This document shows positions 8,905 through 20,169 of a stretch of 31,734 bases of DNA, one piece after another (position 1 is the stretch's first letter; each line of letters opens with the position of its first letter). This DNA comes from an uncultured Collinsella sp. (lineage in GTDB: Bacteria; Actinomycetota; Coriobacteriia; Coriobacteriales; Coriobacteriaceae). The notes below the pieces were generated by a model, which had not been told where the DNA came from, did no database searches, and saw only the letters and a program-made list of their open reading frames with translations. Location of the stretch: positions 1 through 31,734 of the forward strand of contig URCS01000022.1 in assembly GCA_900546455.1 (NCBI GenBank). Direction: 5' to 3'. Both the position numbers and the translations under genes were made by a program.

Positions 8905-8906
8905 CA

Positions 8907-8921
8907 TTGCATTATGCAATC
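8907..8921. promoter_or_regulatory. perfect 7-1-7 palindrome, candidate operator
   Basis: ATTGCAT and ATGCAAT flank a single T. It lies about 64 bases upstream of the second kinase start. The same TTGCAT half-site recurs in the palindrome at 30944-30963. Confidence 0.35.
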
Positions 8922-8961
8922 AAATACTGTGTTTTACATCAAGCCATCGATGAACGGTAGC

Positions 8962-10239
8962 TTAGGCGCTGTACTTGTTTGCCTCGCCGAAGGTGCCGCC
9001 CTCGACAATCCAGCCGTCCTTCATGATGACGTCCATGTTGTCGGTGTTGAGCACGTGGATGTCGGCGGCGACGTCACCGTTGACGACCAGCAGGTCGGCG
9101 CACTTGCCGGCCTCGATGGACCCGGTCTCGTCCTCGATGTGGCACATCTTGGCACCGTTGAGGGTGGCACAGGTGATGGTCTCGACCGGGGTGAAGCCGA
9201 TCTTGTCGACGAACTCGTACATCTCCTCGATGGAGCAGGTGCCGTACGGGGTGACGAAGGAGAAGGAATCGGAGCCGATCGTCATGACGACGCCGCGCTT
9301 CTTGGCCTCGCGCAGGCAGTCGTAGTTGCGCTGCAGCTCCTTCTCGACCAGGGTGCCCTCGTACTTGTCGTGCAGCTCGGGGACGTAGACGGGCGGATAG
9401 GTGGCGTACCAGGTGGGCAGGAAGGCGATCGTCGGGGTGAAGAAGGTGCCCTGCTCGGCCATGAGGTCCATGGTGCGCTCATCGATATCGAAGCCGTGGA
9501 TCAGCTGCTCGCAGCCAAAGCGAACGGAATCGTAGGCAGCGGCGTGGTTGTTGTAGCAGTGGCTCCACACGGGGATGCCGACCATCTTTGCCTCTTCGAC
9601 CACGGCCTGGATCTCCTCGGAGCAGTAGTGCTGGTCGCGGCCGGAGTCCCAGCGCCAGATGCCGCCACCGGTAGCCCAGATCTTGATGGCATCGGGGTTC
9701 TCGCGCAGGCGACGACGGACGGCCTTGCGCAGATCCCAAGGACCGTCGACCTGATCGCCCCAGGGGTGCGATTCCTTGTTGAGCTCCTGGCTGCAGTGGT
9801 GGGAGTCGCCGTGGCCGGCAACGCGGCAGAAGCCAAGGCCGGTGGCCAGAACGCGCGGGCCCTTGAAGACGCCCTTGTCGATGCAGTCACGGATCTGGAT
9901 ACCAAAGCGGCCGATCTCGCAGACGGTGGTGAGGCCGTGGGTGAGGCAGTCGTAGGCCTGCTTGACGGCGACGGCCTGCTTCTCGAGAAGCGGCTGCATG
10001 ACCCAGTCGGTGTCATCGTCGGTCAAGTTGCCCGAGAAGTGCAGGTGGGTGTCGATCAGGCCGGGAAGGACGGTCTTGCCGGCGGCGTCGATGACCTCAA
10101 CGCCCTCGGGAAGGTCCTGCATGGCGCCGGCGTACTCGATCTTGCCGTTGTCGTCGACGAGAACGAGGGAGTTCTCGACCGGCTCGGCACCGGTACCGTC
10201 GATGAGCTTGCCGCCAACGATTGCATACTTAGTGGACAT
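8962..10239 (-). CDS. amidohydrolase-superfamily metal-dependent hydrolase
   Basis: A 425-residue amidohydrolase with the imidazolonepropionase/prolidase-like architecture: a small beta domain at both ends around a TIM barrel. Metal ligands and active-site residues are visible: H65 and H67 (DTHLHF), K186 in AIKI as the likely carboxylated lysine, H227, H248 (IHGFDID) and D324 (GSDS). The set fits a binuclear member that hydrolyses amide bonds, such as dipeptidases or arginine carboxypeptidases of this superfamily; the exact substrate is not decided by sequence. The start has AAGGAGG at ideal spacing. The permease gene ends 131 bases upstream, suggesting uptake and cleavage of the same amino-acid derivative or dipeptide. 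Confidence 0.88.
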   Translation of the reverse strand: MSTKYAIVGGKLIDGTGAEPVENSLVLVDDNGKIEYAGAMQDLPEGVEVIDAAGKTVLPGLIDTHLHFSGNLTDDDTDWVMQPLLEKQAVAVKQAYDCLTHGLTTVCEIGRFGIQIRDCIDKGVFKGPRVLATGLGFCRVAGHGDSHHCSQELNKESHPWGDQVDGPWDLRKAVRRRLRENPDAIKIWATGGGIWRWDSGRDQHYCSEEIQAVVEEAKMVGIPVWSHCYNNHAAAYDSVRFGCEQLIHGFDIDERTMDLMAEQGTFFTPTIAFLPTWYATYPPVYVPELHDKYEGTLVEKELQRNYDCLREAKKRGVVMTIGSDSFSFVTPYGTCSIEEMYEFVDKIGFTPVETITCATLNGAKMCHIEDETGSIEAGKCADLLVVNGDVAADIHVLNTDNMDVIMKDGWIVEGGTFGEANKYSA

Positions 10240-10370
10240 GGTTCCTCCTTATGGATCCATATTGTGGGCGAGGCCGTGTTGGGTTAAGGCCTCACAAAGC
10301 TACCCAAGTGGCGCCGGGTTCGGCGCGCGGAAGAGAGGGTCCCGCGCACCTGATCCGCCCCGGCTCGGCG

Positions 10371-11822
10371 TTACTTTTTGCGGGAATTGGTGAAAGCCAT
10401 GAGGGCCAGGCCAATAGCCAACCAGCCGATCACGATGCTCCACTCCACCATGTTGAGGGAGGCGGGAGAGAACGGAATCACAAGCAGGCCGATGATGATG
10501 GCGCAGGCAGCGATAGCGAGGGAGATGCCAAACTTGCCACCGGGCACCTCGTAGGGACGAGGCAGGTCGGGCTCGGTGAAGCGCATGCGCAGGCAGGCGA
10601 GGGCGACCATGCCGCAGGAGAAGATGAAGGCGAGAGCCGACACGTTGGTCAGAGGGATAAGCATGTTCTTGCCCAGGAACGGACCGACGACGGTGATGAC
10701 GCCCAGAACAACGCAGGCGAGCTTGGGAGCGCCGGACTTGGGGTCGACCTCGGCGAACTTCTCGGGCAGCTGGCCCTTGCGGCCCATGGCGAGCATGATG
10801 CGGCTCGTTGCGCCGTAGAAGGAGTTCATCGGGCCCATGGGTCCAAGCGTGGCGATGACGAGCATGGCCAGGTACAGGAGCATGTTGATGCCCTTGAGAC
10901 AGGCAAGCGCGGGAACCGGGCTCTTAACAAACTCATGCCAGTCGAGAATGGTGCCGAACGAGTAGATGCAGACCATGTAGAAACCGCCGGCGGCCAGCAG
11001 GGCCAGGGAGATGATCTTGCCGAACTTGTTCCAGTTGAGGCCCTCGGCTGCTTCCTCAGCCTGCTGAGGAATGGTGTCGAAGCCGGCGTAGAAGAACGGG
11101 GTCAGAACCAGGACCGACACGATGCCGGCAAACAGGCTGGTGCTCTCGGTAGCGGCCTTGCCGCCGCCAGCGCCGGTGACCTGGGAGAACACGGGCATGG
11201 CGTTGTCCGGCGAGCCGGTGAACAGCGAGACGCCCATGGCGAGCAGCATGCCGCAGAGCAGGGCCTTGGTCAGGAAGGCCTGGAGCTTGGCGGCCGAGCT
11301 GGCGCCGCGGAAGTTGAGGAAGATGACGTAGACTGCAAAGCCGAGCGCGATCAGCGTCGGGAACAGGTAGACGTCGGCCCCCAGGATGGTGTAGAGCTTG
11401 ACGGCGCGCAGCCACTCAAGACCGGGTAGGCTGCCGAACATCTCGGACACGAGGGTCGAAATAGCGATGGCCTCCCACGGGCACAGGATGCCGTTGCCCA
11501 GGGCCAAAAGCCATCCGGTGATGTAGCTCAGTGTACGGCCAAAGCTACGATCGACATACTCGACGATGCCGCCCGAGATGGGGATAGCAGCCGTGAGCTC
11601 ACCGAAAACAGCTCCGACGGGCACGAGGAAGATTGCACCCAAGAGGAATGCGATCATAGCGGGAACGGGACCGCCGCCCACGACCATCCAGTCGCCGACC
11701 TGCAGAACCCAACCGGTACCGATAATGGCACCGAAACCGATGGTGAAGAAGTTCCAGAGCGAGAGCGTTTTCTTCATGCCGCCGTTATCCTCGACTGCAA
11801 CTTCTGCGTTCTTGTCCGCCAT
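10371..11822 (-). CDS. APC-superfamily amino-acid permease
   Basis: A 483-residue integral membrane protein with about twelve hydrophobic segments. The N-terminal helix has the GFGAIIGTGW signature of the APC superfamily substrate-binding region, and the FDTIPQQAEEA loop in the middle is typical of amino-acid/polyamine transporters. It probably imports an amino acid or related compound by proton symport or exchange. The start at 11822 has GGAGGGG four bases upstream. It lies directly upstream of the amidohydrolase gene and probably forms a unit with it that ends at the terminator at 8877-8904. Confidence 0.88.
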   Translation of the reverse strand: MADKNAEVAVEDNGGMKKTLSLWNFFTIGFGAIIGTGWVLQVGDWMVVGGGPVPAMIAFLLGAIFLVPVGAVFGELTAAIPISGGIVEYVDRSFGRTLSYITGWLLALGNGILCPWEAIAISTLVSEMFGSLPGLEWLRAVKLYTILGADVYLFPTLIALGFAVYVIFLNFRGASSAAKLQAFLTKALLCGMLLAMGVSLFTGSPDNAMPVFSQVTGAGGGKAATESTSLFAGIVSVLVLTPFFYAGFDTIPQQAEEAAEGLNWNKFGKIISLALLAAGGFYMVCIYSFGTILDWHEFVKSPVPALACLKGINMLLYLAMLVIATLGPMGPMNSFYGATSRIMLAMGRKGQLPEKFAEVDPKSGAPKLACVVLGVITVVGPFLGKNMLIPLTNVSALAFIFSCGMVALACLRMRFTEPDLPRPYEVPGGKFGISLAIAACAIIIGLLVIPFSPASLNMVEWSIVIGWLAIGLALMAFTNSRKK

Positions 11823-12176
11823 TGTTCCCCTCCTTTCCTTTTTGACGCCCTTGGCGTCACCCCTTGCGCGGTCCGTTTTGCCGCGCGCTTTTATTCCATG
11901 GCTTTAAGATACGGCCTTGGCGCAGCAGCGCCGCTCGCAGCTCGACCGAAGGCAGAACTGCAAAACGAGCGGCACCGTTTTTGGGACGAACGGCGGGAGA
12001 CGTCATTCGTCTTGGACGCTTTCATCTTGTCTGCTTTTGAATACCTGCTGCCGTGACGCTTGGCGCGCGGCGCGGCAACGTTCATACCATTTGTCAGGCT
12101 TTTGGCGCACATGCCCATGTGTCGTGCATCTTTTTATGTAGGATAGACAAGTTACACATGAGGCAAGGTGATTCGA
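11823..12176. promoter_or_regulatory. divergent intergenic region with two leader hairpins
   Basis: This gap separates the divergent permease and C39-like genes. On the permease side two compact hairpins sit just before the ribosome binding site: GACGCC/GGCGTC (11844-11858) and a GC-rich stem of GCGCGG with CCGCGC (about 11867-11889). They could be an attenuating leader, but I recognise no known riboswitch. On the plus side TAGGAT at 12139-12144 is a weak -10 candidate with no clear -35. Confidence 0.35.
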
Positions 12177-13178
12177 ATGGCATACGGATACAATGACGGC
12201 GACCAACGGCCACAAAGCGTGCGCCTTGCCGGCCGCGCCACGCCAACGCCCAGAATCACCTCCGACAACGACAACCCGCAGCGCCCCCAAGAGCAGCTCG
12301 GGGCTTCTTCGCGGCAACAAAGCCGTACCGTGCAGCAGTCAGACCGCGTGAGTACGAGCACACGCCAACGCCAGACCGACACATCGCAGCCACGCCGCTA
12401 CGATCGCCGTAAAACCGACTACTACGTCAAGCGCTCCTTTTCGCGACCTCAACGCGATCGCGGCAATTCCGCCCCTCACCCTGCGTCACACGCCACAAGC
12501 CACGCGCTTCCGGCCCGCCGCCTACGCCTTACGCTTTGCTCCATCGCCGCCTGCCTCGTCTTTGTGTTTTTGGGATCCTGTATCTCCCACGGATCAGCCG
12601 GTCTTGAGCCCACTGCCGAAGACAAGCTGCTTAAAGCTCCCGTCGCACCCGGTTACTCCTTTGCGTTCTCGACCCCACGCTCGCAATGGCAGGCCGGCAC
12701 CATGCCCCACATCTACCAAATTGACCCCGCATGGTCGGAGCTGCCCTATGCCGGTGGCACTATTCGCGAAAACGCTTGCGGTCCTACCTGCCTCACCATG
12801 GTCTATATCTTTAAGACCGGCCATACCGATAAGACGCCGGTCGATATATGCGCACTGGCCGAAGCCGGCAACTACGCCCCCACCGGTGCCACCGAGTGGT
12901 CGTTTATGACAGGCGGTGCGTGGCAGCTGGGGCTCAACGGAACACAGCTCTATAACGATCGCGAATCGATTACCCAAGCACTTCGCTCGGGTGTGCCCGT
13001 CATCGCCGCAGTGCGCCCCGGTACGTTTACCAACGTAGGCCACTACATCGTGCTCTACGGCATCGACGATGCCAACCAGATTGGCGTCTACGACCCCAAC
13101 TCGGCCAGCCGCAGCGCCCGCCGCTGGGGCGTCGTAGAGGTCCTCAACGAAGTCGAAGCCATGTGGGCCTACTACTAG
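12177..13178 (+). CDS. membrane-anchored C39-like papain-fold protein
   Basis: A 333-residue protein with a type II membrane layout. Residues 1-112 are hydrophilic, rich in Q, R, S and P and probably disordered in the cytoplasm; a hydrophobic helix follows at about 117-135; the rest is extracytoplasmic. The outer domain matches the Peptidase_C39-like family: catalytic Cys in NACGPTC (C201), His in GHYIVL (H289) and Asp in YDPNSA (D306). These families cut peptides or are structural relatives of bacteriocin-processing peptidases; the target is unknown. The ATG at 12177 with AAGG six bases upstream is preferred to the GTG at 12168. It stands alone on the plus strand between minus-strand neighbours. 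Confidence 0.82.
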   Translation: MAYGYNDGDQRPQSVRLAGRATPTPRITSDNDNPQRPQEQLGASSRQQSRTVQQSDRVSTSTRQRQTDTSQPRRYDRRKTDYYVKRSFSRPQRDRGNSAPHPASHATSHALPARRLRLTLCSIAACLVFVFLGSCISHGSAGLEPTAEDKLLKAPVAPGYSFAFSTPRSQWQAGTMPHIYQIDPAWSELPYAGGTIRENACGPTCLTMVYIFKTGHTDKTPVDICALAEAGNYAPTGATEWSFMTGGAWQLGLNGTQLYNDRESITQALRSGVPVIAAVRPGTFTNVGHYIVLYGIDDANQIGVYDPNSASRSARRWGVVEVLNEVEAMWAYY

Positions 13179-13229
13179 GCGCCAAACATGCCGGCTCTAG
13201 CCATCGCCTCCGCAAAATCTTAGTCATCC

Positions 13230-13400
13230 GGAAAATGCGTCCCACTTTGGAGCTCAATAGCGGGATGCACTTTCCCCTAGCGACCTGTTTGGGAAACTGT
13301 GTCCCACTTTTCGGCCGAATTCTGGGATGCGTTTTCCCGTTGAGGACCTCAGGGGAAACTGCGCCCCATTTTGAGCGCCAGTTCTGGGATGAGGTTTCCC
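13230..13400. repeat. three tandem imperfect palindromes, period about 61 bp
   Basis: Units lie at 13230-13276, 13291-13338 and 13353-13400, each 47-48 bases and separated by 14 bases. Each begins GGGAAA (GGAAA in the first), continues with a C-rich TCCCA or CCCCA block, has a variable middle, and closes with GGGATG...TTTCCC, so each can fold on itself. The last two are followed by GTTGA. No protein-coding reading is convincing. Confidence 0.85.
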
Positions 13401-13433
13401 GTTGACGACTCACCATCAACAGCCAACTCAATA

Positions 13434-13513
13434 GCAAAAGCCCCGCAGCCGGAGCGGACTGCGGGGCTCATGAAGAGAGGCTAGTTCGTGGGCGCCTTGC
13501 CTGGCGCCCACGA
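13434..13513 (-). terminator. carbamate kinase terminator, two consecutive hairpins
   Basis: Proximal to the gene is a perfect 11-bp hairpin (13486-13496 with 13503-13513) without a T-run. Beyond it is a 10-bp stem (13439-13448 with 13459-13468) followed on the minus strand by TTTTGC. The second is the likely terminator of the gene ending at 13534. Confidence 0.8.
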
Positions 13514-13533
13514 GAGAGGCAACAGAGTAGAGA

Positions 13534-14496
13534 CTACTCGTGAATGCGGGTACCGGAGAGGCCAGCCATGGTCTCGGCGGCCTTGTCCAGGGCGCCGATG
13601 ATGCAGGTGCGGCCCTTGCGGGAACGGGCGAACTTGATGGCAGCGCGGACCTTGGGCTCCATGGAACCCTTGCCGAACTGACCCTCGTCGGCCAGGCGCT
13701 CGGCCTCGTCGGCGGTGAGGTCCTCGAGCTCCTCCTGGTTGGGCTTGCCGAAGTTGATGGCGACATGCTCAACGGCGGTCAGCAGGAACAGGACGTCGGC
13801 GTCGCAGTCCTCGGCCAGCAGCTCGCCGCCCAGATCCTTGTCGATGACGGCGGGAACGCCCTTGTAGCAGCCCTTGTTCTCGTAGTCGCGGACGACGGGG
13901 ATGCCGCCACCACCGCAGGCGATGACGATGAACTCGTTGTCGAGCAGGTTGAGGATGGAGTCAGCCTCGACGATCTTCTTGGGATCGGGGGAAGCGACGA
14001 CGCGACGCCAGCCGCGGCCGGAATCCTCGACGAAGACCTTGGAGGGATCCTCGGCCATGAACTCCTTGGCCTGCTCCTCGGTGTAGAAGGGGCCGATCGG
14101 CTTGGTCGGGTTCTTGAACGCGGGATCGTCGGGGTCGCACTCGATCTGGGTGACGACGGTGGCGGCGTGCCAACGCTTATAGCGCTTGTGCATCTCGCGG
14201 CCGATGCCCTGCTGCAGGTGATAACCAATGTAGCCCTGGGACATGGCGCCGCACTCGGGCAGCGGCATCTCGGGGGTACCGATGGCATCGTGGGCAGCGG
14301 CGAAGGCGTTCTGGATCATGCCGACCTGCGGGCCGTTGCCATGGGTGATGATGATCTCGTTGCCCTGCTCGATGAGACCAAGGAGAGCGTGGGCGGTGTT
14401 GCTCACGGCCTCGATCTGCTCGACGGGGTTGTTGCCGAGGGCGTTGCCGCCAAGGGCGACGACAATACGATCGGGCTTGCCAAGAGGCTTAGACAT
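13534..14496 (-). CDS. arcC: carbamate kinase
   Basis: A 320-residue carbamate kinase of the amino-acid kinase superfamily, which transfers phosphate between carbamoyl phosphate and ADP and so makes ATP at the end of arginine, agmatine or purine-derived ureide breakdown. The N-terminal VVALGGNALG, the THGNGPQVG loop, the SQGYIGYHLQQ segment, the ACGGGGIPV loop and the AVIDKD motif are all intact and the length is normal. The ATG at 14496 has AGAAAGGA eight bases before it; the more upstream start at 14532 is less likely. No arginine deiminase or carbamoyltransferase gene lies nearby, so it is apparently monocistronic and draws carbamoyl phosphate from elsewhere. Confidence 0.95.
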   Translation of the reverse strand: MSKPLGKPDRIVVALGGNALGNNPVEQIEAVSNTAHALLGLIEQGNEIIITHGNGPQVGMIQNAFAAAHDAIGTPEMPLPECGAMSQGYIGYHLQQGIGREMHKRYKRWHAATVVTQIECDPDDPAFKNPTKPIGPFYTEEQAKEFMAEDPSKVFVEDSGRGWRRVVASPDPKKIVEADSILNLLDNEFIVIACGGGGIPVVRDYENKGCYKGVPAVIDKDLGGELLAEDCDADVLFLLTAVEHVAINFGKPNQEELEDLTADEAERLADEGQFGKGSMEPKVRAAIKFARSRKGRTCIIGALDKAAETMAGLSGTRIHE

Positions 14497-15016
14497 TGCT
14501 GGAATCCTTTCTGTAAAAGGCCTACAACCCATTAATAACCCGCGTCCGTGCGATACGCGAGTTTATTAAGGTTTATATTCTCTTTATCGCTCATTTTATT
14601 CATTTTGAAAATAGTTGAACGGTGAACGGTCGTTTTTATCCGCTCAGCGTACAGAACACCAGCTCAGACATATCTACGCCATTTACGTGCAACTTTATTT
14701 AAATGCAGCGAGGATTATGTCGGATTATGCAAACTACATCTCTGCTAAACACAAAACGGACAGCGCAATATCTTACTCGCGCTATACGAGATTCTATGCA
14801 CTTATAAGTCGAGTATGCACCCCTGCAAAAACAAGGGGCTTTTCATCCAGCATAAGGAATAAAGAAGGGCTCCGAAAAGGCGGCAACAGCCAAGTCCCCC
14901 ATCCATCCCCAAAGTGGCGCGAGGTTTCGCGGCAAAGCCACGAAACAGCGAAGGGGACGGAATACCCGACCAACCACATCCGTCATCCGCCCACACAATC
15001 CGAGGACGTAGCCGTA
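14497..15016. other. long intergenic region upstream of arcC
   Basis: No supportable gene. The first 150 bases are AT-rich and should hold the arcC promoter, although no clear -10/-35 pair stands out. At 14712-14737 GGATTATG is repeated nine bases apart, the second time as part of ATTATGCAA. A weak plus-strand hairpin, CCCCT with AGGGG, lies at 14820-14838 followed by CTTTTC, so a short plus-strand RNA ending near 14843 is possible. A 105-codon plus frame (from about 14718) runs into the inverted repeat at 15017 and looks spurious. Confidence 0.4.
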
Positions 15017-15141
15017 GCAGGATCTGAGGGCTAGCCTTCGCGGACACTCCGCAGGACGAAAGAACCCCCGCCGCACGTAATGCGCAGCGGGGGTTCTTTC
15101 ATGTCCGAGGACGTCCGCGAAGGCTAGCCCTCAGATCCTGC
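15017..15141. repeat. nested 125-bp inverted repeat containing the PFOR terminator
   Basis: The outer arms 15017-15045 and 15113-15141 are 29-bp perfect reverse complements. Inside them a 14-bp perfect stem (15058-15071 with 15087-15100) forms the minus-strand terminator, with an added GGAC/GTCC step next to it. The right arm ends ten bases from the PFOR stop codon at 15152. Confidence 0.9.
15058..15100 (-). terminator. pyruvate:ferredoxin oxidoreductase terminator
   Basis: A 14-bp perfect stem with a C-G-rich centre and a 15-nt loop; on the minus strand the descending arm ends TTCTTTC. It lies 52 bases past the stop of the oxidoreductase gene. Confidence 0.75.
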
Positions 15142-15151
15142 GGTGGGAGAC

Positions 15152-18691
<3,540 letters not shown>

Positions 18692-18723
18692 ATACCCCTC
18701 TCCTCTCATATAGGTATACAGGC

Positions 18724-18739
18724 CCCGGCGATTGCCGGG
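18724..18739 (-). promoter_or_regulatory. small hairpin in the PFOR leader
   Basis: CCCGGC and GCCGGG with a 4-nt loop, 33 bases upstream of the PFOR start codon. A TACAAT -10 candidate lies on the minus strand near 18974-18979, which would give a leader of roughly 270 bases; its -35 is not clear. Confidence 0.3.
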
Positions 18740-18792
18740 ATATTGGCGTGATGGGATTTTCGTTGTTGCTTCCAATCATCTGGCAGGCGGAC

Positions 18793-18882
18793 TCAGCAGC
18801 AGGTACATGGCGTGGAGAGAAGGCATGCCAAGGCGAGGAGGGCTGCACGCGCTCCACAGGCCCAGCTACCCGTCTTGCACAT
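18793..18882 (-). CDS. possible cysteine-rich leader peptide upstream of PFOR
   Basis: A 29-residue frame in the PFOR leader, 101 bases before the PFOR start. It has six cysteines (2, 9, 20, 26, 28, 29), three of them in the last four residues, with a hydrophobic middle. In mycobacteria short frames with cysteines clustered at the C-terminus act as cysteine-responsive attenuators (established for that group); by analogy this could couple PFOR, a cysteine- and Fe-S-rich protein, to cysteine supply. Against this, no clear ribosome binding site precedes the ATG, and a longer frame (to 19005) is also open. It may be chance. Confidence 0.25.
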   Translation of the reverse strand: MCKTGSWACGARAALLALACLLSTPCTCC

Positions 18883-19088
18883 GACCGAGCGCCGCAAAGG
18901 CCGCATGCCGGATGCTCCCGGGCACGCCCCGGCGATGGGAAGCGCCCGCAACGGAAATCCGCATGCGGGTTTATTGTACCCCGCCGTCAAGCCATATTTC
19001 GGCAAATATAGGTGGCCGGTAAAGGTTTACCTCGGGTGACTATTGTGCGCCCGGCACCGACGGATACAGTCCCCTGGAACCCCACAGC

Positions 19089-19155
19089 AGTTGCGGTGAA
19101 ATAGGGACTGTTTTTGCTGTTAACGGCCTTAATCAGTCCCTATTTCACCGCAACT
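19089..19155. repeat. 22-bp perfect inverted repeat
   Basis: Arms 19089-19110 and 19134-19155 are exact reverse complements with a 23-nt loop. It lies 16 bases past the stop of the truncated FHA copy. There is no T-run after it on the minus strand, so it is not a classical terminator. Confidence 0.85.
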
Positions 19156-19170
19156 CATTGGGGGGATGAG

Positions 19171-19602
19171 CTAGAGGGCGCCGAGGAGGATGGCGTAGGT
19201 GGTGGATTCGCCGAGTTTGAGCTCGTCGCCGGGGTTGAGCTGGGCGGAGCGGCCGGGCTCTACTTGAATACACACACTCGTGGCCCCGTTTACCACCACG
19301 GTGCCGTTCGTGGACGACAGGTCCTCGACAAACCATGCGCCAGAATCGTCGCACCAGATATGGGCATGGCGGGCCGAGACGTCGTCACCGACGTCGGTGA
19401 TGTCGCCCTCCCCCGTTGCCAGCGCGCCGATCTCAACACCTTCCTCACTCGGCTGAATCCAGCGCGGGGCGCTCACCACGTAGCCGTTTTGCACGCGCAG
19501 CAGTCCCAGCGGATGCGCCGGCGCGACCTCGTGCTCGCCCGCGACCGAAGATGTGCTCAGCGAGCGCGGCGTCGACGTGTCGCCGCCACGGGTCGCATGA
19601 GC
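19171..19602 (-). pseudogene. truncated second copy of the FHA-domain gene
   Basis: This encodes 143 residues that align without gaps to residues 170-312 of the intact FHA protein at 25916-26854; by hand count 125 of 143 are identical. The FHA motifs SARHAH and DLSSTNGT are retained. Homology stops abruptly at about 19602; the frame stays open to a CTG-independent start at 19653 in unrelated sequence, giving a possible 160-residue product, but the N-terminal 169 residues are absent and no ribosome binding site is evident. Many synonymous differences show that the copies are not a recent duplication, or come from different strains. It marks the left end of the accessory island. Confidence 0.8.
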
Positions 19603-20169
19603 GCGGCGGCTCGCCCGACTTGGAACTAAGGCGGGCGTGAGAGCAAACGGCATAGGGAACGAATCTTGCGGATGTACTCCTCGACGTCAGGCAGGTAAGC
19701 CCCACGAAGTCACCGGGGAGGCCCAAGCGGCCCGGCACCACTTCCAGATTCTGACCAGGGCGAGTCGTTCGCCGGTGGCTGAAGGCTCGCTCCCACCCAA
19801 AAGGGGAGATTCGCGTTGTTCCCCAATCGCTCTCGCATCTTTCATTTTGCTCGAGGTGGGCTATAAAAACTTTCCTGGTGAAAGGCGGCGATTGGTTTCC
19901 TTTCTTTCTAGAGGAGCGCGCCTGTAATCTGTTTTCATCCTAAATCAAGTTAAGATCGGACCTTCCAGAGGCAAGTCGACTCAAACTGCGAGGCTCCATG
20001 TTGGAATAAAGAGCGCTGTCGAAGTGCCAACAACACAAAGCTTGCCAGTCTCAAATAGAACCTTTTGGGAGTCCGATTGGGCCGCACACCGAATCCCCGC
20101 TGGTGGTTTTTTATAGCTGCGCAACAATAAACAAGGTTAGTGCCAGTCCAGCATGAAATTGAGGAACGT
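19603..20169. other. left part of the island, no firm gene
   Basis: The first 300 bases are GC-rich and carry frames on both strands with no recognisable family. A TATAAA at about 19862 could be a -10 box for the downstream cluster, with only a weak -35. From 19930 the sequence becomes AT-rich and should contain the promoter and leader of the radical SAM gene; a T-run at 20107-20112 follows a weak CACC/GGTG pairing. Confidence 0.35.

Noticed and set aside
8815..10287. A 490-codon plus-strand frame, and a similar one at 13540-14535
   Set aside because: Both are antisense shadows of the amidohydrolase and carbamate kinase genes with the same biased composition.
11844..11889. Two leader hairpins before the permease gene, considered as a guanidine-II-type riboswitch
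   Set aside because: Only one of the loops holds an ACGG word and the spacing does not fit; no known riboswitch class is matched.
13144..13437. Open frames on both strands across the tandem palindromes
   Set aside because: They arise from the repeat itself; no ribosome binding site or protein-like composition.
19640..19770. Minus-strand pieces reading GRLGLPGDF, faintly like choloylglycine hydrolase
   Set aside because: Only about ten residues fit, in disagreeing frames; too little to call a bile salt hydrolase remnant.
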